Source of the DNA: CAZCQP01 sp964500895
GTDB lineage: Bacteria; Bacillota; Clostridia; Lachnospirales; JAISER01
Assembly (NCBI GenBank): GCA_964500895.1
Contig: CAZCQP010000065.1
Coordinates: 1 to 11,742 of the forward strand
Length of the DNA: 11,742 nt
Reading direction: 5' to 3'
The position numbers and the translations under genes are program-made. Below, piece by piece: positions 6,341 to 11,742 of the stretch. A model generated the notes under the pieces. It was not told the DNA's origin and did not search any database. It saw nothing but the letters and a program-made list of their open reading frames with translations. The first letter of the stretch is position 1, and every line of letters starts with the position of its first letter.

Positions 6341-7339
6341 GTGACCAGTAAACTTAAAATATGCATCTATCTTTCCCCTGTGCTTGTGTTGTTGGTGGCC
6401 CTTTCCATAGGCAGCAAGGTGATTCCTTTCACTGAAATCATTGATATTGTGGCCTTTAAATTAAGCAACAAGTCTTTTTTTACCCCCACCCTAGACCCGG
6501 TAAACATGAACGTGCTTTTAAACATCCGCCTGCCCCGCATATTGTTAACGGGGCTGGTGGGCATGAGCTTGGCTTTATCCGGCGCTACCTTTCAAGCCAT
6601 TTTAAAAAACCCTTTGGTAGACCCGTACATCTTGGGGCTTTCCTCTGGGGCGGCTTTTGGGGTGGGTGCTTTTTCTTTGCTCACCAACCTGCTGCCCCCC
6701 CAGGTGGCTGCTTTGGTGTTTGGTCTGCTGGCGGTGGGCATTTCCTATGGGTTTGCTTCCCACGGGGGAGAAACCGCATCTTTAGCCCTTGTACTGGCCG
6801 GGGTGATGGTGTCTTATGTGTTCACAGCCTTGCTGGCCATTGTGCAAATCATCATCGACCCACTGCGGCTGCAAAGCCTTATTTACTACACATTGGGTTC
6901 TTTTAACGCCGCCTCTTGGGACAAGGTGCAAGACGTGCTGCCTTTCATTGCCGTGGCGCTGGTGGTGGTGTTGGCCATGGGCTGGCGGCTGAATATTTTG
7001 GCTTTGGAGGACAAAGATGCCCAGGCTTTAGGTGTGCATGTACGCCGGGACAAAGCCATTCTTATTGTGGCCAGCGCCGTTTTGGCCACCTCTGCGGTGA
7101 TGGTGGCGGGCATCATTAGCCTAGTGGGGCTGATTATCCCCCACATCATTCGTATGCGGTTTGGCGCTGATAACCGGCAGCTGCTTCCCTTGTGTATGGC
7201 ATTGGGCGCTTCCTATTTAACGTTGGTGGACACCTTCTCCCGCACCTTATTTTCCTATGAAGTGCCGGTGGGTATTTTCACCACCCTTATTGGCGCACCG
7301 TTTTTCATCTTTTTATTAAGGCGGGTGATGAAGGGATGA
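6341..7339 (+). CDS. FecCD-family ABC transporter permease
   Basis: This is the membrane subunit of the importer, a homologue of BtuC/FhuB/FecCD that works as a dimer. The 332-residue protein is almost entirely hydrophobic, with about ten membrane segments expected. Family marks are NIRLPRILLTGLVGMSLALS (61-80), GATFQAILKNPLVDPYILGL (81-100), the SSGAAFGVGAF stretch, and the C-terminal EVPVGIFTTLIGAPFFIFLL (307-326). The cytoplasmic coupling helix that docks the ATPase is expected around the GADNRQLLPL region (about 275-284). The start is GTG at 6341, with AAAGGAGAC 7 bases before it and no competing ATG. The stop codon overlaps the next start (ATGA), so the permease and ATPase are probably translationally coupled. 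Confidence 0.95.
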   Translation: MTSKLKICIYLSPVLVLLVALSIGSKVIPFTEIIDIVAFKLSNKSFFTPTLDPVNMNVLLNIRLPRILLTGLVGMSLALSGATFQAILKNPLVDPYILGLSSGAAFGVGAFSLLTNLLPPQVAALVFGLLAVGISYGFASHGGETASLALVLAGVMVSYVFTALLAIVQIIIDPLRLQSLIYYTLGSFNAASWDKVQDVLPFIAVALVVVLAMGWRLNILALEDKDAQALGVHVRRDKAILIVASAVLATSAVMVAGIISLVGLIIPHIIRMRFGADNRQLLPLCMALGASYLTLVDTFSRTLFSYEVPVGIFTTLIGAPFFIFLLRRVMKG

Positions 7340-8109
7340 GTCAGATACTTTCCTTTTCCAACTGTACCATTGGTTACCCTGGGAAAACCATTTTCCAGCA
7401 GCTGAACCTCTCTTTTCACCGGCATACTGTGACGGCTATTTTGGGGCCCAACGGCTCTGGGAAAACCACCTTGCTTTCTGCCATTACCGATCCACGGCGG
7501 CGACTGGGCGGGGACGTTATTTTAGAAGGCCAAAGCATCAAAAATATGCCCCCCAAAACATTAGCCGCCCATATGGCCACTGTACCCCAAATACAGCATA
7601 TACCCTTTGACTTTCTTGTCCGGGATGTGGTGCTCATGGGGCGTAACCCCTACATTCGTTTTTCCCCCACAAAAAAAGACCGTGCCATTGTGGAGGAAAC
7701 CCTGCACAAGCTGAACATCGGTCATTTGGCAGACAAAAGCTATGCCCGCATTAGCGGCGGTGAACGCCAGCTGGTGAACATCGCCCGTGCGGTTGCCCAA
7801 GACACGCCCCTCATTTGCATGGACGAGCCTACTTCCTATTTAGACTTAAAAAACCAAGCCCGGGTGATGCAGCTTATTTGCCGCCTGCATGAAGAAGCAG
7901 GCAAGACCATCATCATGACCCTCCATGACCCTGCACAGGCGTTGCGTTACAGCCAGCAGGTGGTGTTTGTGGAAGAAGGCACGGTCATCAGCGGCACAAC
8001 CCAAGCCCTGCTCACCCCCGAAATGATTCGCCGGATATACGGGGTGGATGCCCGGATGCTAGACATTGATGGCACCCCTCATTTGGTCCCCCTGTTGGAA
8101 GAAGCATGA
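7336..8109 (+). CDS. ABC transporter ATP-binding protein (FecE/BtuD class)
   Basis: This is the cytoplasmic ATPase that powers the importer. All nucleotide-binding motifs are intact in 257 residues: Walker A GPNGSGKTT (37-45), Q-loop Gln85 (VPQIQH), signature ISGGERQ (139-145), Walker B LICMDEP (159-165), D-loop YLD and switch His197 (TLHDPAQAL). The C-terminal extension with IRRIYGVDARML is typical of the iron-siderophore/B12 subfamily. It overlaps the permease by four bases (ATGA). Its last 31 bases overlap, on the opposite strand, the 3' end of fetB, and no terminator hairpin lies between the two converging genes. Confidence 0.96.
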   Translation: MSQILSFSNCTIGYPGKTIFQQLNLSFHRHTVTAILGPNGSGKTTLLSAITDPRRRLGGDVILEGQSIKNMPPKTLAAHMATVPQIQHIPFDFLVRDVVLMGRNPYIRFSPTKKDRAIVEETLHKLNIGHLADKSYARISGGERQLVNIARAVAQDTPLICMDEPTSYLDLKNQARVMQLICRLHEEAGKTIIMTLHDPAQALRYSQQVVFVEEGTVISGTTQALLTPEMIRRIYGVDARMLDIDGTPHLVPLLEEA

Positions 8110-8894
8110 CTGGTAAAAAACAGGGCCAAAGACTGATCTTTCCCATGGAACAGCGTTTTGCTTCCAAAATATAGCGTTGAAAACACTGATATGCTGGTCA
8201 CAGCGCAAATGGCAATAATAATGGCAATTTGATACAAGATGGCCGTGGTGGGCAATGTGCCGGACAAAATTTGCCCAGTCATCATCCCCGGCAGGGAAAT
8301 AATCCCCATGCCCAACATGGTGTTCATGGTGGGCAGCATTGCGGTTTCCAGCGCCTGATTCACAAAAGGATTTAAAATTTTTGTAGGGGTCACACCCATA
8401 TTGATAAGGGTTTCCACTTTGTTGCGCTGGGTGGTTAAGCTGTCGTAAAAAGCCTTGATACCTAGGCTAACCCCGGTCATGGCGTTGCCAATGACCATGC
8501 CGCTGATAGGAATGGCATATTGAGGGTTAAACAGGCTTTCCCCCACCACCACCATCACGAAAAAGGCCACCACAGCCAAGCCACACACACCTAGAGACAA
8601 CGTCACAATCAGCTTAAACATTTTGTTCAAGCCAGGGTTTTTAGACAGCACCATGTACGTGGCAAAGGCGGTCATGGCAAACAAGTAAAGCACCACAAAC
8701 ATGGGATGAGGGTTTTGGAAAATGGCCGTTAAAATTAACCCTGCCAACACCAACTGCACACTCATGCGGAAACTGGCCACCAAAAGCAGCCGGGTCTGAT
8801 TGATGCGGCACTTTTTCATAATGGCCAGCACCACCAACAGCAAAACATACACCAGGCTAAACTGCCACAGATTTAAAGCAACGGCTCCGTTCAT
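8079..8894 (-). CDS. fetB: FetB-type ABC transporter permease (UPF0014 / YbbM family)
   Basis: This is the membrane subunit of the FetAB exporter family. In E. coli FetAB (YbbL/YbbM) is linked to iron efflux and oxidative-stress resistance; plant STAR1/STAR2 homologues act in aluminium tolerance. The 271-residue protein has about seven hydrophobic segments and the family signatures YAIPISGMVIGNAMTGVSLG and GIISLPGMMTGQILSGTLP. The start ATG at 8894 follows GGGAGG and overlaps the fetA stop (ATGA). The last ten residues (SHASSNRGTK) and the stop are encoded antisense to the end of the FecE-type ATPase gene, so this tail may be a secondary extension. The metal carried is unproven here. Confidence 0.92.
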   Translation of the reverse strand: MNGAVALNLWQFSLVYVLLLVVLAIMKKCRINQTRLLLVASFRMSVQLVLAGLILTAIFQNPHPMFVVLYLFAMTAFATYMVLSKNPGLNKMFKLIVTLSLGVCGLAVVAFFVMVVVGESLFNPQYAIPISGMVIGNAMTGVSLGIKAFYDSLTTQRNKVETLINMGVTPTKILNPFVNQALETAMLPTMNTMLGMGIISLPGMMTGQILSGTLPTTAILYQIAIIIAICAVTSISVFSTLYFGSKTLFHGKDQSLALFFTSHASSNRGTK

Positions 8895-9550
8895 TGTTGT
8901 TCCTCCCTTTGCCCGGTTCTGTTCAGAACAATCAAATGGTCTGCAAATGCTTGGGCTAAAGCCTGGTTATGGCAAACTGTCAAAAGGGTGATGTTGTTTT
9001 CTTGGGCGAATGCTTTCACCTGCTTAAAAAACCTAAACGCCGTGGCATCATCCAGTGCGGCTGTGGGCTCGTCCAACATCAGCACACGGGGCATGAAAGA
9101 CAGGCAGATGGCCAAATAAATACGTTGACGTTCCCCCCCAGACATGGTGGTGCATAGGCTGTCCAACGGAAATTCCGCACAGCAGGTGCGCAAATACAAC
9201 GCCACATCTTCCGGCTGAGGCGCAGGCAATTCACGGTAGGCATGAAAGGTTTTAAAATTGTTGGCCACTGTGTCGTCAAACAAATAAACGTTTTGCCCTG
9301 CCAGCAGCACTTCCCGTTTGTGCTTCACCGGGTCACAATGGTTTATATCTTTGCCGCAATACGTCACCATACCGCTGGTGGGCTTGGCTGAACCATTCAA
9401 TAGCTTTAAAAGGGTGCTTTTGCCGCAGCCGCTTTCGCCGGTAATGAAGGTTGCTGTATCCGGTTGAATGTTGATGTCTGGGTATGTAACAGCATCTAAA
9501 AAGGTTACTGTTTTCAGCGTGAATAATGGTTTTGCCACTGGTTCTTCCAT
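8891..9550 (-). CDS. fetA: FetA-type ABC transporter ATP-binding protein (YbbL family)
   Basis: This is the ATPase partner of FetB. The 219 residues contain Walker A GESGCGKST (38-46), Q-loop Gln86 (LLAGQNVYLF), signature MSGGERQ (136-142), Walker B VLMLDEP (156-162) and switch His194. The start is placed at ATG 9548-9550 (complement), because GGAGG lies five bases upstream. The frame is open back to a TTG at 9562, but that would make the ribosome binding site part of the coding region. The N-terminus MEEPVAKPLFTLKTVTFLD fits the family length. Translational coupling to fetB is shown by the ATGA overlap. Compared with the nearby FecE-type ATPase it is shorter and lacks the C-terminal extension, consistent with a different transporter type. 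Confidence 0.93.
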   Translation of the reverse strand: MEEPVAKPLFTLKTVTFLDAVTYPDINIQPDTATFITGESGCGKSTLLKLLNGSAKPTSGMVTYCGKDINHCDPVKHKREVLLAGQNVYLFDDTVANNFKTFHAYRELPAPQPEDVALYLRTCCAEFPLDSLCTTMSGGERQRIYLAICLSFMPRVLMLDEPTAALDDATAFRFFKQVKAFAQENNITLLTVCHNQALAQAFADHLIVLNRTGQREEQQ

Positions 9551-9578
9551 GATGTCCTCCAATACTTTTATGCTATCT

Positions 9579-9607
9579 ATTGAAACTTATTTTAATGCAA
9601 TTGTCAA
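9579..9607 (-). promoter_or_regulatory. Candidate promoter of fetA-fetB
   Basis: On the minus strand a perfect TTGACA (9602-9607) is followed after 17 bp by TTCAAT (9579-9584, 4 of 6 to the -10 consensus), about 30 bases before the fetA start. No iron- or peroxide-responsive operator was recognised. Confidence 0.4.
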
Positions 9608-9650
9608 TGTATAAAAGTTCAACATTAGCTGCTATAAGGAGGTTTGCATC

Positions 9651-10169
9651 ATGCATGTTGTCATCACAGCATACGATGCAAAATGGCCTGCTTTATTTGA
9701 TGAAGAGGCTGCTAAAATCCAAGCCATTTTAGGAAAAGAATGCATAGACATTCACCATATCGGAAGTACGGCAGTGAAAGGCTTAAAGGCCAAGCCCATC
9801 ATCGACATCATGCCAGTGGTCACCCATATTGAAAAGGTGGATGCCTATAACCTGGCCTTTAGTCAGCTGGGTTATGCATGTATGGGGGAATTTGGCATAA
9901 CCAACCGGCGCTATTTCCGTAAAAGGGATGATTGCCGCACCCATCATGTGCACATTTTTGACGTCCACCAACAACAGAACATCCTTCGGCATTTAGCGTT
10001 CAGAGATTATTTAAGGGCACATCCTCTTGCAGCCGAGGCGTATGGCCAGCTTAAAGAACGGCTTGCTTGTATGTTTCCAAATGATATTGAAGCATACTGC
10101 GATGGCAAGGATGCTTTTGTAAAAGATTTAGAGCAAAAGGCTTTGGCGTGGTATCAAAGCTGTGTATGA
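9651..10169 (+). CDS. GrpB family protein (UPF0157, nucleotidyltransferase-like)
   Basis: This 172-residue protein is a complete single-domain member of the GrpB family, which has a nucleotidyltransferase-like fold but no settled function. Visible family marks are the start (VVITAYDAKWPALFDEEA), the IHHIGSTAVKGLKAKPIIDI motif at about residues 34-53, which carries the Gly-Ser pair and Asp of the nucleotidyltransferase core, then RYFRKRD and HHVHIFD, and a helical C-terminus (FRDYLRAHPLAAEAYGQLKE). The start ATG follows AAGGAGG by 8 bases. It is a lone gene, diverging from fetA and ending at a strong palindromic terminator. It has no detectable link to the transporters beside it. Confidence 0.93.
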   Translation: MHVVITAYDAKWPALFDEEAAKIQAILGKECIDIHHIGSTAVKGLKAKPIIDIMPVVTHIEKVDAYNLAFSQLGYACMGEFGITNRRYFRKRDDCRTHHVHIFDVHQQQNILRHLAFRDYLRAHPLAAEAYGQLKERLACMFPNDIEAYCDGKDAFVKDLEQKALAWYQSCV

Positions 10170-10176
10170 ATACACC

Positions 10177-10210
10177 AAAAAGCGCCGGTCCATGGACCGG
10201 CGCTTTTTTT
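10177..10210. terminator. Perfectly palindromic bidirectional terminator
   Basis: The 32 bases at 10177-10208 read the same on both strands: five A, GCGCCGGTCC with a central ATGG-type turn, its exact complement, then T's. On the plus strand it ends in seven T, and on the minus strand in five T after the GC-rich stem. It lies 7 bases after the GrpB-family stop and 6 bases beyond the Cys-rich gene's stop on the other strand, so it should terminate both converging transcripts. Confidence 0.95.
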
Positions 10211-10216
10211 CATTTG

Positions 10217-10549
10217 TTACAGAGCATTATGGGTAAATGCTGCAACAGCGCACATGGGAATTACGCAGATTGCACCGAACGGATTGCCTTGGCATCCACA
10301 GCCGCAGCCAGTACCGCAGCCAAAACCACAGCTGCCAAGATTACTGCAACCGCCGCAAGCACTACCAACCGGGCAAGCAGGTGGGGCGCCAACGTCACAT
10401 AAAAGCCGGATGCAATTACAGTCTACAGAAATTAAAACGCCTGTAAACCCGCAGCCGGAAAGGCCACCGCTTGTGGTAAACACAGTTACGGTTTGGCCGA
10501 TATAGCGCACCATGCATTCGCATAAAGAACTAATCCAACCCTCCATCAT
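10217..10549 (-). CDS. Cys/Gly-rich protein with an Sm-like N-terminal half; candidate spore coat protein
   Basis: The 110-residue protein begins MMEGWISSLCECMVRYIGQT and contains 16 cysteines. Residues 15-50 fit an Sm-like strand pattern (VTVFTTSGG, GFTGVLISVDCNCIRLL: hydrophobic-Gly-x-hydrophobic and an Asp before the last strand). A Gly/Cys-rich insert follows (about 58-87, including CGGC and GCGCGC), then a short last strand and helix (ICVIPMCAVAAFTHNAL). The VxxFTHNAL ending and the GFTGVL core resemble a widespread uncharacterised clostridial family that I associate with spores, though this is from memory. AAGGAGG lies 4 bases before the first ATG and 7 before the second, so translation may begin at either Met1 or Met2. 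A sigma-K-like promoter lies upstream. The frame is open much further back, into the transporter gene, but that part is not coding. Structural cross-linking through Cys is inference. Confidence 0.8.
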   Translation of the reverse strand: MMEGWISSLCECMVRYIGQTVTVFTTSGGLSGCGFTGVLISVDCNCIRLLCDVGAPPACPVGSACGGCSNLGSCGFGCGTGCGCGCQGNPFGAICVIPMCAVAAFTHNAL

Positions 10550-10573
10550 CTTTCCTCCTTTTCCGAGAATAAC

Positions 10574-10594
10574 AACTGGAGTTGTACACTCCTG
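10574..10594 (-). promoter_or_regulatory. Overlapping short inverted repeats in the leader of the Cys-rich gene
   Basis: In the leader, GGAGT can pair with ACTCC, and ACAACT can pair with AGTTGT. The two pairings share the ACTCC segment, so they exclude each other. Both stems are only 5-6 bp. The second could equally be a small operator (ACAACT-CC-AGTTGT). No function is claimed. Confidence 0.3.
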
Positions 10595-10597
10595 CTT

Positions 10598-10625
10598 TAT
10601 ACTATGAGAAAAGTGGAAAAGTGTT
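10598..10625 (-). promoter_or_regulatory. Sigma-K-like sporulation promoter of the Cys-rich gene
   Basis: On the minus strand CATAGTATA (10598-10606) matches the mother-cell sigma-K -10 consensus CATAnnnTA exactly. An upstream AACA (10622-10625) fits the -35 element mACm with a 15-bp spacer (16 is usual). The embedded TATAAA could also act as a sigma-A -10, but no good -35 box lies 17 bp before it. The -35 element overlaps the stop codon of the transporter gene. Confidence 0.45.
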
Positions 10626-11505
10626 ACAAGCCTGAATGAGGGAAAATTTGAAACTTGGTTTCCTGCAATAAAATGGCAATAAAGATAATTGCGCATCCTG
10701 CTACCATGGGCCATGTCATGGTTTCTTTTAAGTAATAGGTTGCAAAAATACTGCCAAACACAGACTGGAGGGTTAATATAACTGCTGTTCTGGTTGAAGA
10801 CAAAAACTTCTGTACAACGTTTTGCATGGCAAAGGGAATGACTGTGCAAATAAGCACTAAATACACCAGGGAACCCTTGGCCTTAAAAATAACGGAAGCA
10901 TCCATGTTGCCAGACCATAAAACCAACAGCCCAAATAAGCCAGCAGTTACCCCAAACTGGATAATGGTAAGCAGGATAGGGTCTGAATCTTTGCCAAAAT
11001 GCTCAATGGCTACCATGTGTGCCGCAAAAAATACGGCACAGGCCAAACATAATACATCCCCTAAGCTTATCTGAAAGCCTTTATCTAGCGTTAAAAGCGC
11101 CAGACCCCCTGTGGCCATAAGCGCAGCCAAAACCGCATACCGGTCCGGCACCCTTCGGCTAAAAAACCATGCCAAAAACGGCACCACCAGCACATAAGCC
11201 CCCACAATAAAAGACAACTTCGATGCTGTTGTGGTTTGCATTCCTAAGACCAATGTCAAAAAAGATAAAAATAAAAACAGGCCAATGCACGCACCTCTTT
11301 TTAAATCTACCATTGTTATTTTTTTTATACGATAACCATAGAGCACCGATAGCGCCAATGTTGAAAGCCCAAACCGAAAAAACATGAGGGTGAAGGGATG
11401 CACGGCATCCAACGTATCCTTCATCACCGCATAGCTGGTGCCCCACGCCACAGCCATAAGGGCTAAACCTATGGTAGATAAAACCGTTTTAGAAGACTGT
11501 GTCAT
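10624..11505 (-). CDS. DMT-superfamily (EamA) transporter
   Basis: This 293-residue membrane protein is built from two EamA repeats of about five helices each, the drug/metabolite transporter layout. Repeat one (about 9-140) starts IGLALMAVAWGTSYAVMKDT, with the WGTSY motif and the RFGLSTLAL helix. Repeat two (about 150-285) includes GDVLCLACAVFFAAHMVAIE and the diagnostic end AVILTLQSVFGSIFATYYLK followed by ETMTW. Members export amino acids or other small metabolites; the substrate here is unknown. The start ATG follows AAAAGGAGG by 6 bases. It lies 46 bases after the tRNA-Asn gene on the same strand, with only a poor promoter candidate (TATAAA at the -10, no -35) between them, so read-through from the tRNA promoter is possible. 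Confidence 0.93.
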   Translation of the reverse strand: MTQSSKTVLSTIGLALMAVAWGTSYAVMKDTLDAVHPFTLMFFRFGLSTLALSVLYGYRIKKITMVDLKRGACIGLFLFLSFLTLVLGMQTTTASKLSFIVGAYVLVVPFLAWFFSRRVPDRYAVLAALMATGGLALLTLDKGFQISLGDVLCLACAVFFAAHMVAIEHFGKDSDPILLTIIQFGVTAGLFGLLVLWSGNMDASVIFKAKGSLVYLVLICTVIPFAMQNVVQKFLSSTRTAVILTLQSVFGSIFATYYLKETMTWPMVAGCAIIFIAILLQETKFQIFPHSGL

Positions 11506-11551
11506 GGAATGCCTCCTTTTTGTTTATACACTAAAAATAGGCATAAAAAAG

Positions 11552-11623
11552 CTCCCCGAGTAGGATTCGAACCTACGACCCTCCGGTTAACAGCCGGATG
11601 CTCTACCGCTGAGCTATCGAGGA
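11552..11623 (-). tRNA. tRNA-Asn (anticodon GUU)
   Basis: A 72-nt cloverleaf folds fully on the minus strand: acceptor TCCTCGA/TCGGGGA (one G-U), D-arm GCTC-AGCGGTA-GAGC, anticodon stem TCCGG/CCGGA with loop CTGTTAA (anticodon GTT at 11589-11591), a 5-nt variable loop, and T-arm GTAGG-TTCGAAT-CCTAC. The discriminator base is G, as expected for Asn. CCA is not encoded. Six T's follow just after the acceptor stem. Confidence 0.97.
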
Positions 11624-11636
11624 ATATTGCTTATTT

Positions 11637-11665
11637 AGTATACCATAAGTAAGTAAAATTATCAA
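11637..11665 (-). promoter_or_regulatory. Strong sigma-A promoter of tRNA-Asn
   Basis: On the minus strand TTGATA (11660-11665), a 17-bp spacer and TATACT (11637-11642) with extended -10 TATGG directly upstream place the transcription start about 7 bases before the mature tRNA 5' end. The tRNA is therefore transcribed on its own rather than as the tail of an rRNA operon. Confidence 0.8.
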
Positions 11666-11691
11666 GTTAAAGTTATGTTACAAATTACCAT

Positions 11692-11742
11692 ACCCTGAAA
11701 ACCGAACACAGAAAACATTGTAGTAAGGAGAAACAAGCAAAA
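11692..11742 (+). other. rRNA leader or 16S-23S spacer-like sequence at the right edge
   Basis: The segment CCTGAAAACCGAACACAGAA and the following A-rich stretch with AGTAAGGAGAAACAAGCAAA resemble the (C)TTTGAAAACTGAACA-type, boxA-linked sequence that precedes 16S or 23S rRNA genes in Bacillota. If so, an rRNA gene should begin just beyond the window on the plus strand. Nothing upstream on the plus strand is a 16S gene, and no strong plus-strand promoter is visible in 11624-11690, so this may be an assembly junction or an unusual locus. Assignment is by resemblance only. Confidence 0.35.

Noticed and set aside
9551..9562. TTG start for FetA at 9562
   Set aside because: GGAGG lies inside the first codons of that version and is correctly spaced for the ATG at 9550.
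10550..10849. N-terminal extension of about 100 residues to the Cys-rich protein
   Set aside because: The frame is open upstream, but this part lies opposite no signal: it overlaps the same-strand transporter gene in another frame, and the strong ribosome binding site AAGGAGG sits just before 10549. The extension is an accidental open frame.
1..11742. CRISPR array, insertion sequence, prophage, toxin-antitoxin or defence genes
   Set aside because: I found no repeated spacer-separated units, transposase or integrase motifs, terminal inverted repeats, or recognisable defence proteins; apart from the items listed the window looks like ordinary chromosomal housekeeping and transport genes.

Overview
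The window looks like chromosomal DNA from a motile, probably spore-forming member of the Clostridia (Bacillota) with mid-range GC. The signs are strong AGGAGG-type ribosome binding sites before nearly every gene, flgB-flgC-fliE in the order typical of the Gram-positive fla/che operon, sigma-A promoters with the Gram-positive extended -10 (TRTGn), a clostridial F420-0:glutamate ligase-like protein of about 390 residues, and a Cys/Gly-rich protein that looks spore-associated. The genus cannot be read from the sequence.

Left part (1-1260, minus strand): the first three genes of a flagellar basal-body operon, flgB, flgC and fliE (fliE is cut by the window edge), read leftward from a good promoter at 1232-1260. 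The flgB ribosome binding site sits inside a predicted hairpin. A 431-base stretch without a large gene (1120-1550) holds this promoter, a 14-bp palindrome, a possible 32-codon small ORF and an AT-rich inverted repeat.

Middle left (1551-5228): the CofE-like protein (minus) and nagB (plus) diverge from two sigma-A promoters whose -10 boxes overlap. A secreted 504-residue protein of unknown function follows nagB, probably from its own promoter inside the 3' end of nagB, and ends at a strong terminator.

Centre (5249-9607): two metal-related ABC transporters meet tail to tail. A plus-strand operon encodes a lipoprotein binding protein, a FecCD-type permease and a FecE-type ATPase (import of a chelated metal, heme or cobamide). 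A minus-strand operon encodes FetA-FetB, the family of E. coli YbbL/YbbM linked to iron export. The two operons overlap by 31 bp at their 3' ends with no terminator between them.

Right part (9651-11742): a GrpB-family protein ends at a perfectly palindromic terminator that can also serve the opposing Cys-rich gene. That gene encodes a 110-residue protein with an Sm-like N-terminal half and a Cys/Gly-rich insert, behind a sigma-K-like promoter. A DMT-family transporter and a tRNA-Asn(GUU) with an excellent promoter follow on the minus strand. The last 50 bases resemble the sequence that precedes 16S or 23S rRNA genes in Bacillota, so the window may end at an rRNA operon.

I do not see a new defence system, mobile element, CRISPR array or biosynthetic cluster. 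The most interesting parts are the Cys-rich protein with its sporulation-type promoter, the shared-core divergent promoter, the orphan F420-ligase homologue, the overlapping importer/exporter operons and the unassigned secreted protein.
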